A DNA stretch of 64,000 nt from a candidate division WOR-3 bacterium (GCA_039801085.1 JBDRTY010000002.1:124001-188000); one strand, 5' to 3'; shown: positions 52,655-62,554, numbered from the stretch's first letter. Numbers and translations are program-made. Notes: a model not told the origin generated them from the letters alone.

Positions 52655-54181
52655 TTGGACCGGATTTTAATCCTTGACTTCGGCTCGCAGTATACCCAGC
52701 TGATCTGCCGGCGGGTCCGCGAGCTCGGGGTCTACGCCGAAATTGTATCCTTCAATGTTGCCCCTTCAGAAATTTTATCAAGGGGTGCACGCGGGCTTAT
52801 TCTTTCCGGCGGTCCGGCAAGCGTCAGCGATCACCGGGCACCCAAGCCGGATCCGGGAATTTTTCGTCTGGGGGTCCCGATCCTGGGGATCTGCTACGGG
52901 ATGCAGGTGACCGCCCAGCTGCTTGGCGGCAGAATCGGGTCCGAGCTGCGGGAATACGGACCCAGCCGGTTTGTCCGGAGCCGGCGGTCACCGCTCTTTG
53001 ATGGTTTGCCCGCCAGTTTTCCGGTCTGGATGAGTCATGGTGATTCAGTGCGCCGGCTGCCCGCTGGTTTCGCAGCGCTGGGCGATACCAGCTCGGGCGC
53101 TGTGGCAGCGATGGCGGACGAAAGCCGGCAGATTTACGGGGTGCAGTTTCATCCCGAAGTTGAGCATACACCGCTGGGGAAAGATATCCTGGCGAATTTT
53201 CTGTTCAAAATCTGCGGGTGCCGGCGCAGCTGGACGATGAAAAACTTTATTGAGGAGCAGAGTGCATTAATCCGCCAGCAGGTGGGCCGGGAGCGGGTGC
53301 TGTGTGCGGTTTCGGGCGGAGTGGATTCAACGGTAATGGCGGTTCTGCTCTATCGTGTGCTCGGCCGCCGGCTGATTGCGGTGTTTGTGGACACGGGGTT
53401 GTTGCGCCTTGGAGAGGCGGAGGCGGTGCCCAGAATGCTTAAAAAGTTTCTGCCGGTGCGCGTGTTTGATGCCCGGAGGCAATTTCTGAGCAGTCTGGAG
53501 GGTGTCGTTGCTCCGGAACGGAAGCGCCGGATCATTGGCCGGGAATTCATCCGGGTTTTTGAAGCGGTGGCAGAAGAGGTGGGTGGAATCCGGTTTCTGG
53601 CTCAGGGGACGCTGTATCCGGATTTGATTGAATCCCGCTCCGCCCGGGGCGGTCCGTCAGCCACGATCAAGACCCATCACAATGTCGGTGGTCTGCCCGC
53701 AGACCTCAGGTTTGAACTGATTGAACCGCTCAAGGAGCTGTTCAAGGATGAGGTGCGGAAGCTGGGGCAGGCGCTGGGGATTCCCGGTTCCATTCTCAAC
53801 CGTCATCCCTTTCCCGGTCCGGGTCTGGCGGTGCGGATCATTGGCAGGATTACTCCGGAGCGGCTGGAAATGGTACGCCAGGCGGATCATATTTTCATCA
53901 GCGAGCTGAAGAGATCCGGCTGGTATCATCGGGTCTGGCAGGCGCTGGCGGTACTGCTGCCGGTGCGGTCGGTCGGAGTGATGGGTGATGAGCGGACCTA
54001 TGAGCATGTGGTGGCACTGCGGGCAGTGACCTCAACCGACGCCATGACCGCCGACTGGGCACGATTGCCTGAGGAGCTGCTTGCCCGGATCGCCCGGCGG
54101 ATCACTAATGAGGTCCGCGGTGTTAACCGGGTTGTTTATGATATTTCATCCAAACCGCCGGCAACAATTGAATGGGAATGA
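52655..54181 (+). CDS. guaA: GMP synthase (glutamine-hydrolysing)
   Basis: 508 residues. The N-terminal class I glutamine amidotransferase has nucleophile Cys in GICYGMQV and the His/Glu pair in VQFHPEVEHT. The ATP pyrophosphatase domain has AVSGGVDSTVMAVLL. The C-terminal dimerisation domain ends RPVYD-like (VVYDISSKPPATIEWE). It converts XMP to GMP. TTG start, no SD, translationally coupled to the upstream gene. It ends 2 bp from a convergent gene. Confidence 0.96.
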   Translation: MDRILILDFGSQYTQLICRRVRELGVYAEIVSFNVAPSEILSRGARGLILSGGPASVSDHRAPKPDPGIFRLGVPILGICYGMQVTAQLLGGRIGSELREYGPSRFVRSRRSPLFDGLPASFPVWMSHGDSVRRLPAGFAALGDTSSGAVAAMADESRQIYGVQFHPEVEHTPLGKDILANFLFKICGCRRSWTMKNFIEEQSALIRQQVGRERVLCAVSGGVDSTVMAVLLYRVLGRRLIAVFVDTGLLRLGEAEAVPRMLKKFLPVRVFDARRQFLSSLEGVVAPERKRRIIGREFIRVFEAVAEEVGGIRFLAQGTLYPDLIESRSARGGPSATIKTHHNVGGLPADLRFELIEPLKELFKDEVRKLGQALGIPGSILNRHPFPGPGLAVRIIGRITPERLEMVRQADHIFISELKRSGWYHRVWQALAVLLPVRSVGVMGDERTYEHVVALRAVTSTDAMTADWARLPEELLARIARRITNEVRGVNRVVYDISSKPPATIEWE

Positions 54182-54183
54182 TG

Positions 54184-54756
54184 CTATTCGTCCGGCAGGG
54201 CGCGGATTGAGTCAATATATGCCTGAGTCAGTCCGGTGGAGTCGGTAACCATCCAGACCGCCCGCTGGACCATGCCCAGGTTTTCGCTGATCCGCTTGTG
54301 CCGGACCATTTCCGCCAGCTGCCGCAGTTCCGGATTATCAGTCAGGGGACCGAGGGTGAAGGTATCGCTTTCTGCCGGAATGAGCCGGCGTCGGTTACAG
54401 CAGAAGACCCCGAGTACGACGGTGGTGTTATTGGTGCTGAAGGTGACCGGATGGTCCTTAAGCATAATCATGTGCTGAGTGGAGTTCCTGCTGGAGGTAA
54501 AGAGCAGACCTCCGGGCAGAGTGTCAGACGCATAGGCAGAGTTGTTCGCCCGGGCAACAAGTGCCAGCGAGTAGAGTCCATTAGGACTGAAATGATGCCG
54601 GTCACCAGCGATGGCGATGAGTGTAATTCCGGGATTGAGGCTGAAGGGACTGCCGGTGGGTTCAAAGTCGGTCGGGATCAGGAGTTCGTCGCAGGCAGTA
54701 AACAGCAGGATGAGAGCGAGAATCAGCCGGCGGGATGCAGCGGCGGTTGCGGACAT
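54184..54756 (-). CDS. Probable lipoprotein, unknown function
   Basis: 190 residues from ATG 54756, which gives a clean lipoprotein signal (RRLILALILLFTACDE). A longer reading frame to 54828 would run back into the upstream gene. Beta-rich body with two Cys in VFCCNRRRL and a helical C-terminus. It follows the second lipoprotein gene by 7 nt and probably forms a two-gene operon with it. No family recognised. Confidence 0.65.
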   Translation of the reverse strand: MSATAAASRRLILALILLFTACDELLIPTDFEPTGSPFSLNPGITLIAIAGDRHHFSPNGLYSLALVARANNSAYASDTLPGGLLFTSSRNSTQHMIMLKDHPVTFSTNNTTVVLGVFCCNRRRLIPAESDTFTLGPLTDNPELRQLAEMVRHKRISENLGMVQRAVWMVTDSTGLTQAYIDSIRALPDE

Positions 54757-54763
54757 GTTTCGG

Positions 54764-55342
54764 TCAGGGGAGGTTTTGAAGCTTAACCCGGGTTGAGTCG
54801 GTAAGCCCTTCGCCATCGGTGATTTCAAACAACGCCTCCTGTGCCAGCTCTACCGCCTCTTCGTAATCAAGGTGCTTGTCTTTCAGGAGTTCAAAAAGCT
54901 CATTCAGCTCCCGCTCCCAGACCTGAATCGCAATTTCATAAAAGGATTCATCATCCGGTTCGTCTAGGTTTTCGTTCGCACAATAGGTCGGTAAAAGAAC
55001 GGTTGTGTCCTGCTCCGGCGGCACCGAGAAGGAAAACTGCTGTAAAAGCATCATATACTGATACTCCGGGCTGTTGGGCGAAAAAACCAGACCTGCCGGC
55101 ATGATAACCGGGATGCGCCGGGTGGTGTTATTAAGCACCGAAAGCTCAAGGGGCAGAAACGAACTCGGGATCTCCGAGTCGGCACCGGTAATATACCGGA
55201 GCTCAAGTCCGGCAGGCAGTTCGTAGGGTTTGCCGCCGATCGGCTCAAATGCACCCCGTTCCCATTGACGTTCGGGCAGACGGTCGCAGACACCGGCAAG
55301 GGAGGTTAAAAGCACCAGGAAAACCAGCAGGTGGCGGTTCAC
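54764..55342 (-). CDS. Probable lipoprotein, unknown function
   Basis: 192 residues from a GTG at 55342, 6 nt after the -10 of its promoter. An upstream in-frame TTG at 55369 lies inside the promoter spacer and is not used if the promoter is right. Signal HLLVFLVLLTSLAGVC with lipobox Cys. One Cys-containing loop (TYCANENLDEPDDESFY) and a C-terminal acidic helix. The interior (ELSVLNNTTRRIPVIMPAGLVF) parallels the layout of the downstream lipoprotein, so the two may be distant paralogues. Confidence 0.65.
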   Translation of the reverse strand: MNRHLLVFLVLLTSLAGVCDRLPERQWERGAFEPIGGKPYELPAGLELRYITGADSEIPSSFLPLELSVLNNTTRRIPVIMPAGLVFSPNSPEYQYMMLLQQFSFSVPPEQDTTVLLPTYCANENLDEPDDESFYEIAIQVWERELNELFELLKDKHLDYEEAVELAQEALFEITDGEGLTDSTRVKLQNLP

Positions 55343-55348
55343 AGTAAA

Positions 55349-55376
55349 TAAATAGCCGGTTACAGTCAAAAGTCAA
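55349..55376 (-). promoter_or_regulatory. Leaderless promoter of the two-lipoprotein operon
   Basis: Minus strand: TTGACT (55371-55376), 16 bp, TATTTA (55349-55354), then TTTACT and GTG. Confidence 0.7.
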
Positions 55377-55525
55377 GCAGCGAGCTGTTTGAGCCGGCAA
55401 AGTTCTGATTTCCCCAATAAATTAGAGTCATACGAAGTGCCAGATTTCACATTTTTACACCGGCTCACAATGGCCGTTTTTGGCAAGTTAGAGCTACGCC
55501 GAAAGTTATGAAATGATGCCGGTTT

Positions 55526-55563
55526 GAACTGTCCGCAACCGGGGTGGCAGTTCCCGGCAGGGT
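55526..55563. repeat. Diverged third copy of the GGGGGCAGTTCCC element
   Basis: In the 240-bp gap between the lipoproteins and the PAS gene. TGAACTGTCC and GGGGTGGCAGTTCCC align with the copies near 1943 and 38549. Nothing else is recognised in the gap. Confidence 0.35.
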
Positions 55564-55615
55564 ATCGGTTTCTGCTGGCGAATGATCTTTAAGATACTGG
55601 CGGCTTGCGGGGCAG

Positions 55616-57823
55616 TTACCCTGGTCCTTTGTCAGCTGGGGTCACAAAGCCAAGGACAATCAGCTGTTCATTGATGCGATAGGTGGTGACTTTGATCTGC
55701 AGGCGGCGAATCGTGCCATCCCGCATCAGCCCGTCAAACTGATACTCATTGGGTGCCGGTTTGCCCTCCTTCCGCGCCTGGAGATATCCGGTAATCCGTT
55801 CCCGCTCCGATTCGGCAACCAGCTCCACTACCGGTTTGCCGATCACCTCATTGAGCTCATAGCCGAACAGCTCGGCAAATCTCGGATTGGCGTAAACAAT
55901 TCTGCCCTCATGCTCGGCAGCGATGCCATGGGGTGAGTATTCCAGGATTGCCCGGGTGTGCGAGAGCATCTCCTGGACCTGACGGCTGAGTTTTTCCCGT
56001 TCGCTTAAATCCTGAGCGACCACCATGATTGCCGGCTGCCCCTGCCAAGTGAGGGGTGCGTTCCGAACCTCAACTAAAATGTAACTGCCATCACGGCGTC
56101 TGAGCCTTTCCCTGACCGGCGGGTTGCTCGTTCCCTTTTCGAGGGCGGTGCGGATCCGTTTGACCGCAAGCGGCCAGTCGTCGGGATGGACAAATTCAAC
56201 TACGCTCATACCGAGCAGTTCTGCCGGTTCATCGTAGCCGAGCATGCGGGCACCGGTGCGGTTGATCATGACGATTCTGCCCTGCTGGTGGACTGCAATT
56301 GTTATCGGAGCGATGTCAATCAGGGTCTGATAGTTATTCAGGCTTTCCTTGAGCTGGCGCTCAATTATCCGGTAATCGGTAACATCATGGGCCAGACCTA
56401 CAGTGCCCAGCAGCTCGCCGTCCAGCCCGCGCAGCGGTTCCACCAGGGCGAGATAATATTGTTCGCCCTGGATAAATTCAAACTGCACCGATTCCCCTTG
56501 GAGCGCCCGCTCAAGCAGGTTGTCGATATCCGGCCGGTTGCCGAAAATGGCGGTCACCCGGCTGCCGACAAAAGTTCCCGGTTGAGTTGTCAGGCTGTGG
56601 ATACCGGAACCGATTGCCGAGGTGCATGTGAGTCTGGTGTCGGTCGTCCAGATCAGCGCCGGAACCTGGTTGAGCAGAAGCCGGAGCCGGGCTTCATTCT
56701 CCCGGAGTTCCAACAGCGCCTGCTTTTCTTCGGTGATATCACGAGCGATCGTAAGGATCAGCGTTTCGTCCTCAAGCTCCACCAGGGCGTTGCTCAAAAG
56801 CAGCCAGAGCGGCCGGCCGTCCCGGCGCCGGGTGTAGATTTCCGCCTGAAACTGCCGCTTATCCAGAATGGCGGTGCGCATCTGGGGCAGAATTACCGCA
56901 ACATCGGCAGGGACAATGTCACGCAGGCGTCTGCCGGTAATTTCAGATTCCGGCAGTCGGAACAGGCGGGGGGCGGCACGGTTGATCCGGATGACGGTGC
57001 CATCCATCTTTTCCAGAAATATGGCGGCGGATTCGGCGTCAAAAAGTTTTTCCACCAGCAGTGCGTGCTTTCTGACTTCCGCCCGCAGCTCAAGTTCCGC
57101 GGTAACATCACGGCAGAGCGCGTAGATCAGCTGCTCAGTCGGGGAGGGCAGCAGTTCCGCCTTCACCTGTAAGGTCCTCTCCCTTCCCTGGTGATCCAGA
57201 ATATGCAGGGTGATTTCACCGCTGCCTTTGCGTAATAACCGGCGCCCGAAGCGGGCGAGGGTAAGGCGCTCTTCGGGATGGATAAACCGGTCTACGGGTT
57301 GATTGAGCAGCTGTTCCATGTTCAGGCCGGTGATGGCGGCGGCCGCGGCGTTTGCCTCCTGAATCTGGCCGCGGGTGGAGAGAACAACGATGGCATCCTT
57401 TGACAGCCGTAAGACCGCCTGGTACTTTCTTTCCACCTGCAGTGCCTTCTCAGTCGGCTGCCAGAATGGTGTCACATCCCGGCCGATGCAGACGATACCG
57501 GCCGGAGTGCCTGATTCATCCAGTCCGACGGTAGCAAAGAAATAAAGACTCATACTGATGCCGTCCTTTCGGATGAATTCAAAGCCATTCGCAAAATCCC
57601 GACCCGCCAGAACCGTTTTAACATTCAGGCCCGAATCCGGGAACAGACCGCTCCAGGGCATGCCCAGCAGTTCCTCCCTGCTCAACCCCAGTGTCCGGTG
57701 TGTCTCCTCATTAACCTCAACAATTCTGCCCGCGAGGTCCAGCGTGATGATAATATCACCGGGCTGGATACTGATGTTTTTAAAGATCAGTCCCCGGGAT
57801 CTTTTTTTCTTCCGTTCGGGCAT
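55616..57823 (-). CDS. Six-PAS sensory protein without output domain
   Basis: 735 residues from ATG 57823 (SD CGGGAG 9 nt upstream). Six PAS/PAS-PAC modules follow one another, starting near IIITLDLAGRIVEVNEE, AIVVLSTRGQIQEANAA, AAIFLEKMDGTVIRINRA, PALIWTTDTRLTC, ITIAVHQQGRIVMINRT and HGIAAEHEGRIVYANPR. They carry typical ends such as RDVTPFW, RDVTAELEL, RDITEEKQ, HDVTDYR and QDLSEREK. There is no histidine kinase, GGDEF, methyl-acceptor or DNA-binding domain and no membrane segment. The gene stops right after the sixth PAS. It lies where a V-ATPase D gene would be expected. Confidence 0.85.
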   Translation of the reverse strand: MPERKKKRSRGLIFKNISIQPGDIIITLDLAGRIVEVNEETHRTLGLSREELLGMPWSGLFPDSGLNVKTVLAGRDFANGFEFIRKDGISMSLYFFATVGLDESGTPAGIVCIGRDVTPFWQPTEKALQVERKYQAVLRLSKDAIVVLSTRGQIQEANAAAAAITGLNMEQLLNQPVDRFIHPEERLTLARFGRRLLRKGSGEITLHILDHQGRERTLQVKAELLPSPTEQLIYALCRDVTAELELRAEVRKHALLVEKLFDAESAAIFLEKMDGTVIRINRAAPRLFRLPESEITGRRLRDIVPADVAVILPQMRTAILDKRQFQAEIYTRRRDGRPLWLLLSNALVELEDETLILTIARDITEEKQALLELRENEARLRLLLNQVPALIWTTDTRLTCTSAIGSGIHSLTTQPGTFVGSRVTAIFGNRPDIDNLLERALQGESVQFEFIQGEQYYLALVEPLRGLDGELLGTVGLAHDVTDYRIIERQLKESLNNYQTLIDIAPITIAVHQQGRIVMINRTGARMLGYDEPAELLGMSVVEFVHPDDWPLAVKRIRTALEKGTSNPPVRERLRRRDGSYILVEVRNAPLTWQGQPAIMVVAQDLSEREKLSRQVQEMLSHTRAILEYSPHGIAAEHEGRIVYANPRFAELFGYELNEVIGKPVVELVAESERERITGYLQARKEGKPAPNEYQFDGLMRDGTIRRLQIKVTTYRINEQLIVLGFVTPADKGPG

Positions 57824-57843
57824 CAACCAAGACTCCCGTTCAA

Positions 57844-57871
57844 ATAGTATGCTGACCGGTGGTTTTGTCAA
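57844..57871 (-). promoter_or_regulatory. Promoter of the PAS protein gene
   Basis: Minus strand: TTGACA (57866-57871), 16 bp, TACTAT (57844-57849), then a 20-nt leader with CGGGAG before the ATG. The TTG of the -35 box is in frame with the gene and could be mistaken for its start. Confidence 0.7.
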
Positions 57872-57906
57872 TAAAAGTTAGTCGGGGAATTCAGGCAGTG
57901 TGCCGG

Positions 57907-59277
57907 TTACTCCGGGTAGTACTTTTCCAGCAGTGCCGGCCGGACCCGTTTGAGTTCTGACTTCGGGAACGCCGACAGAAGCTCCCAGCCGAGATTCAGT
58001 GTCGTCTCAATTGAGCGGTCTTCATACTCCCCCTGGGCGATATAGCGCCGTTCGAAAGTCCGGGCAAATTCGATATACCTCCGGTCCATCTCGGTCAGCG
58101 CTGCTTCGCCCAGAATTACCTGCAGCTCCTCCGCTTCCTTGCCCCGGGCATAGCAGGCGTAGAGCTGATTGAACAGATCCGCATGATCCTCACGCGTCTT
58201 GCCGGCGCCGATTCCCTTATCCTTCAGCCGGGAGAGGGAAGGCAGGACATCGATGGGCGGTGCGATGTTCTTCAGATGCATTGCCCGGGAAAGGATAATC
58301 TGTCCCTCAGTGATATAACCGGTTAAATCGGGGATGGGATGGGTCTTGTCATCTTCGGGCATGGTGAGAATCGGGATCATCGTAATTGAACCGCTCCGGC
58401 CCTTGATCCGGCCGCAGCGCTCATAAATTGATGCCAGATCGGTGTAAAGATAACCCGGATACCCCCGTCGGCCCGGCACCTCCTTCCGGGCGGCAGAAAT
58501 TTCCCGCAGCGCCTCACAGTAATTGGTCATATCAGTGAGAATTACCAGAACATGCATTCCCAGCTCAAATGCCAGATACTCGGCGCAGGTGAGAGCGGTC
58601 CGGGGTGTGGCGATCCGTTCGATTGCCGGTTCATCGGCGAGATTCAGAAACAGTACGGTTCTGGATAATGCACCGGAGCGGGTAAAGTCATCAATGAAGA
58701 ACTGCGCCTCCTCAAAGGTGATGCCCATTGCTGCAAATACAACTGCAAACTTTTCCTCTTTCCCCAGTACTTTTGCCTGACGGGCGATCTGGGCTGCCAG
58801 CCGGTTATGGGGCAGACCGGTGCCGGAGAAAATCGGCAGTTTCTGACCGCGGACGAGGGTATTCAGTCCGTCGATCGCCGAGATACCGGTTTGAATAAAT
58901 TCATTCGGGTACTCGCGGGCGCAGGGGTTAATTGGTGCGCCGTTGATATCGAGCCGCTGTTTCGGAATGATCGGTGGCCCACCATCGCGCGGCGCACCCA
59001 AGCCGTCAAAAACCCGTCCCAGCATTTCCTCGGAAACCGCCAGTTCAATACCCCGGCCCAGAAACCGCACCCCAGCCTTCGGCACATCAATTCCTCTTGT
59101 TCCCTCAAATACCTGCACCAGCGCCCGGTCGCGGTTCACCTCCAGAACCTGGCCGCGGCGTCTTTCCCCTGATGGCAGTCTGATTTCCACCAGCTCGGCA
59201 TACTTCACCCCGCTTACGCCTTCAACAACGAGCAGTGGTCCGGAAACCGAACTCACACTCCGGTACTCTTTAATCAT
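57907..59277 (-). CDS. atpB: V-type ATP synthase subunit B
   Basis: 456 residues, the non-catalytic nucleotide-binding subunit. It has [47 protein letters not shown] (degenerate P-loop), [42 protein letters not shown] and a C-terminal helical region. It alternates with subunit A in the V1 ring. ATGA overlap with the A gene. Last of the C-F-A-B cluster. Confidence 0.96.
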   Translation of the reverse strand: MIKEYRSVSSVSGPLLVVEGVSGVKYAELVEIRLPSGERRRGQVLEVNRDRALVQVFEGTRGIDVPKAGVRFLGRGIELAVSEEMLGRVFDGLGAPRDGGPPIIPKQRLDINGAPINPCAREYPNEFIQTGISAIDGLNTLVRGQKLPIFSGTGLPHNRLAAQIARQAKVLGKEEKFAVVFAAMGITFEEAQFFIDDFTRSGALSRTVLFLNLADEPAIERIATPRTALTCAEYLAFELGMHVLVILTDMTNYCEALREISAARKEVPGRRGYPGYLYTDLASIYERCGRIKGRSGSITMIPILTMPEDDKTHPIPDLTGYITEGQIILSRAMHLKNIAPPIDVLPSLSRLKDKGIGAGKTREDHADLFNQLYACYARGKEAEELQVILGEAALTEMDRRYIEFARTFERRYIAQGEYEDRSIETTLNLGWELLSAFPKSELKRVRPALLEKYYPE

Positions 59278-61064
59278 ACCGCCCCCCTTAGCTCGGCTTC
59301 GAGCTCAGCTTCAATTTCTTTAAAGCGGGTCTCCAGCTCCGATTCTTCCAGAAACTTCATCCGGGCGATTTTCTCCCGGACCGGCAGCCTTTCAACCCGG
59401 TTAATGTCATCGCCCCGTTCCAGTGCCTGCCGGGCACCGTGATAAAACCGGAGGATCATTTCCAGGATCAGCGCCTGTTTTTTCAGGGAACTGAAACTGT
59501 CTACCGGATCAAACGCATTCTGATGGAGAAAATCTTCCCGGATTGACCGGGCGGCCTCAAGAATCAGTCGTTCGTTTCCGCCCAGCGTATCCTTGCCCAC
59601 CAGTCGCACCACCTCCTCCAGTTCTGCCTCCCGCTGCAATAGTGCGAGTGCCTCGCGGCAGTTCGCTCCATACCCCGCACCCGCCAGCCGGTCCATTACC
59701 GGAGCAAGTGATTCCGCATACAGCGAATAGGAGCGGAGCCAGGAAATTGCCGGGAAATGGCGGGCAAACGCCAGCTTATCCTCCAGCGACCAGAAAACCT
59801 TTACCACCCGCAGCGTTGCTTGGACAACCGGGTCATTAAGATCGCCACCCGGCGGCGAGACCGAGCCGATAACGGTCAGGCTCCCCTCCTGCTCCTTGCC
59901 CTGATACCGTCCGAGACAGCGGACCCGTCCTGCCCGCTCATAAAATTCGGCGATCCGTCCTGCCAGATATGCCGGATAACCCTCTTCGCCCGGCATCTCC
60001 TCCAGCCGGCCTGAGATCTCGCGCATTGCCTCTGCCCAGCGGGAGGTTGAGTCTGCCTGCAGCGCCACTGCATAGCCCATATCCCGGAAATACTCGCCAA
60101 TCGTGACCGCAGTATAAACCGAAGCCTCCCGCGCCGCTACCGGCATATTGGAAGTATTGGCGATCAGAACCGTCCGTTTCATAAGCGGTTCTCCGCTTCT
60201 CGGGTCTTCAAGTTTGGGAAACTCAAGGAGAACATCAGTCATCTCATTTCCCCGTTCGCCGCAGCCGACAAAAATGACCACATCCGCATCCGCCCACTTC
60301 GCCAGCTGATGCTGAATCACGGTCTTGCCGGAACCGAACGGTCCGGGCACACATGCAGTACCACCCTTTGCCACCGGAAAGAAACTGTCAATCACCCGCT
60401 GTCCGGTTAAGAGGGGCATATTCGGTGCCAGCCGTTCCTTTACCGGTCTGGGGACCCGCACCGGCCAGCGCTGCATCATGGTCAGATTAACTGTCCGGTC
60501 CCGTGTCCGCAGGACCGCTACCGTATCGCTGATTTTCCACTCCCCTTCCCGGATTTCTATCAGTTCTCCGCCCACACCCGGCGGCACCATGATGCGATGT
60601 CTGATCAGAGTGGTTTCCTCAACTTCGCCGATCACATCCCCCGGCTCAACTTCAGAGCCGGCTTTTACAACCGGCTTGAAATACCATTTCCGGTCCCGGT
60701 TCAAACCCGGGACCTCCACACCCCGGCTGATAAAATCACCGGCAACGCTCCGCACGACATCGAGAGGTCGCTGCACGCCGTCATAGATGCTTTCGATCAG
60801 CCCCGGACCCAGTTCCACCGAGAGCGGTTCATGACTCGGGAAAACCGGCTCGCCCGGTCCGATACCCGCAGTCTCTTCATAAACCTGAATCGCCGCTTCA
60901 TCACCGGCGAGCCCGATTATTTCTCCCAGCAGTCTCTGCTCCGAAACCCGTACCATGTCAAACATCTTTGAGCCCGCCATGCCCTTTGCGACCACCAGCG
61001 GTCCTGATACCTTGACGATCGTCCCGACTTCCGACTGCGTCCGCTTTTCCTGATTTTCACTCAT
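59274..61064 (-). CDS. atpA: V-type ATP synthase subunit A
   Basis: 596 residues from ATG 61064, which has AAGGAGGAAAGGT directly upstream. A longer frame to 61178 would run back through the F gene. Catalytic subunit: Walker [17 protein letters not shown], the A-specific non-homologous region (residues ~110-200) and [29 protein letters not shown]. It hydrolyses or makes ATP in the V1 sector. Overlaps F by 8 nt and B by 4 nt. Confidence 0.96.
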   Translation of the reverse strand: MSENQEKRTQSEVGTIVKVSGPLVVAKGMAGSKMFDMVRVSEQRLLGEIIGLAGDEAAIQVYEETAGIGPGEPVFPSHEPLSVELGPGLIESIYDGVQRPLDVVRSVAGDFISRGVEVPGLNRDRKWYFKPVVKAGSEVEPGDVIGEVEETTLIRHRIMVPPGVGGELIEIREGEWKISDTVAVLRTRDRTVNLTMMQRWPVRVPRPVKERLAPNMPLLTGQRVIDSFFPVAKGGTACVPGPFGSGKTVIQHQLAKWADADVVIFVGCGERGNEMTDVLLEFPKLEDPRSGEPLMKRTVLIANTSNMPVAAREASVYTAVTIGEYFRDMGYAVALQADSTSRWAEAMREISGRLEEMPGEEGYPAYLAGRIAEFYERAGRVRCLGRYQGKEQEGSLTVIGSVSPPGGDLNDPVVQATLRVVKVFWSLEDKLAFARHFPAISWLRSYSLYAESLAPVMDRLAGAGYGANCREALALLQREAELEEVVRLVGKDTLGGNERLILEAARSIREDFLHQNAFDPVDSFSSLKKQALILEMILRFYHGARQALERGDDINRVERLPVREKIARMKFLEESELETRFKEIEAELEAELRGAV

Positions 61065-61431
61065 ACCTTTCCTCCTTCGGAATGTCTCCCCCGGCTCTGC
61101 CGGTTCGGTCCTTGTCCGGACCGAGCAGATTGGCGCCCACCGCCCGGGTGACTGCTCGAACCAGGGGATCGAACTCATCCTTCAATCCCGAAAATGGCAG
61201 TGCCACGATGCACGGCAGGGCATCCTGCGAAAACCTTTTAACCACATCCTTGAGTGCGCCTGCCAGATTATCGGTATAGAAAATCACCTGATAACCGGCC
61301 CGGATCAGCTCTTCCACCCTGCTGCGCGCATCCCCCTCCTGCACCGCAAAAACATCCACGCCTACCGCTCCCATTCCCATTACCACATCCTCCGGACCCA
61401 CGACTGCGATCCGGGAAATTTCAGTCGGCAT
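61057..61431 (-). CDS. V-type ATP synthase subunit F
   Basis: 124 residues from ATG 61431. ISRIAVVGPEDVVMGMGAVGVDVFAVQEGDARSRVEELI and YQVIFYTDNLAGAL give the small Rossmann-like fold of the central-stalk F subunit. Overlaps C by 11 nt and A by 8 nt. Confidence 0.88.
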   Translation of the reverse strand: MPTEISRIAVVGPEDVVMGMGAVGVDVFAVQEGDARSRVEELIRAGYQVIFYTDNLAGALKDVVKRFSQDALPCIVALPFSGLKDEFDPLVRAVTRAVGANLLGPDKDRTGRAGGDIPKEERYE

Positions 61432-62437
61432 AAACAACCAGCTCCTCAGCCACGGTGGCGGGTAATCCTGTTACCTTCGCACCGTAAATCAGACGGAGAT
61501 TCGTAATTTCATTCTCCCAGAGCCGGTAGAAACGGAATACCGGTTCATACCCCAGTGCCACATAGCGCGCTCGATTTACAAATTCCACCAGGAGACGCCG
61601 GGCTCTCTGTTCCACGAGGGCAAACCACCCGCGGTTGATCTTCACCTCCAGCCCTCGCTGGACCAGCTCCTCAAAAACCGTTCCCCTGAACCGCCGTGTC
61701 CAAACCTCATCTTCAGCGCCGACCAGTGCCGCCAGTTCTGCCAATGCCAGACCGCCTCCCCCTACCAGAAGAGAGGGCGGGGTTTCCGGCACCTCCGGCA
61801 TCAACCGCAACCGCAGTAGTATCTTCAGGTTAAGCAGGTCCGCCGCCAGCCGGTAATAATGCCAGGCAAAATCCCGCTGCTGGCAGCAGTCCAGTGCCAG
61901 CTCAATTTCTTGCTGGTCAAGATAGAGATCAACAAATCCCGGATTCCCATTATGTTCTGCCCGCTCCAGTGCGGTGCGTCCGTGGGTCGCAAGCCAGCTT
62001 TTCAACCGCCGCGGCAGCTCCAGGCGGGTAAATAACTCCGGTGGGGTAATTTGTGTTTCGTCTGCTCCCAGCTGTCGCTTCAGGCTCACCTTGATGCGCA
62101 GGACCGCTACCGGCAGGATCAGAACCGTCCGCAGCCACTCCTCCGGGACATATTCGAGGGTGAACTGCAGAGCCGCCTCCTCTGCCCGGGAAAAGATCTG
62201 AGCCGGGTTGTTCAGCCCGTTTCGGTCGATGAATTCGGCATAACGGGTTTCGGAAAGTTCCCGGAGGAAATCCTGGGCGGTGGGAACTGATAGCAGCCGT
62301 TTATAGAAGCTGCGGTCAAAAAAGAGCGGCTCGCGTGCCTTCATCCTGCCGATGCCGAATGAATAGGCAGCGTTCTCGCTCCAGCGGAACGTGCTGATCG
62401 GGTATCTGCGTGCGATTGAATCCGAAGACAGACTCAC
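61421..62437 (-). CDS. V-type ATP synthase subunit C
   Basis: 338 residues from a GTG at 62437. AYSFGIGRMKAREPLFFDRSFYKRLLSVPTAQDFLREL opens the AC39/subunit C fold; the rest is helical with YLDQQEIELALDCCQQ and ITNLRLIYGAKVTGLP, the usual IxNLRxIxxxK end. It links the V1 axle to the membrane ring. A GTG at 62458 is also open, but it lies within the promoter spacer. E, D, I and K subunit genes are not in the window. Confidence 0.82.
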   Translation of the reverse strand: MSLSSDSIARRYPISTFRWSENAAYSFGIGRMKAREPLFFDRSFYKRLLSVPTAQDFLRELSETRYAEFIDRNGLNNPAQIFSRAEEAALQFTLEYVPEEWLRTVLILPVAVLRIKVSLKRQLGADETQITPPELFTRLELPRRLKSWLATHGRTALERAEHNGNPGFVDLYLDQQEIELALDCCQQRDFAWHYYRLAADLLNLKILLRLRLMPEVPETPPSLLVGGGGLALAELAALVGAEDEVWTRRFRGTVFEELVQRGLEVKINRGWFALVEQRARRLLVEFVNRARYVALGYEPVFRFYRLWENEITNLRLIYGAKVTGLPATVAEELVVYAD

Positions 62438-62446
62438 AAGATTATA

Positions 62447-62474
62447 AATATAAACCACTATAAATGTGAGTCAA
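62447..62474 (-). promoter_or_regulatory. Promoter of the V-ATPase C-F-A-B cluster
   Basis: Minus strand: TTGACT (62469-62474), 16 bp, TATATT (62447-62452). GTG 62437 follows 9 nt later, compatible with a leaderless or 2-3 nt leader transcript. Confidence 0.6.
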
Positions 62475-62519
62475 TAACAGTAAGCCTTTCCTGCCAGCCT
62501 CTCCACGGTCGGGCTTAAC

Positions 62520-62547
62520 TTGACATCAGCGGTGATCCGGTTTAACC
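62520..62547 (+). promoter_or_regulatory. Leaderless promoter of the PorV-like gene
   Basis: TTGACA (62520-62525), 16 bp, TTAACC (62542-62547), then TTTA-ATG-ATG; the second ATG is 7 nt away. The -10 is weak. Confidence 0.6.
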
Positions 62548-62554
62548 TTTAATG

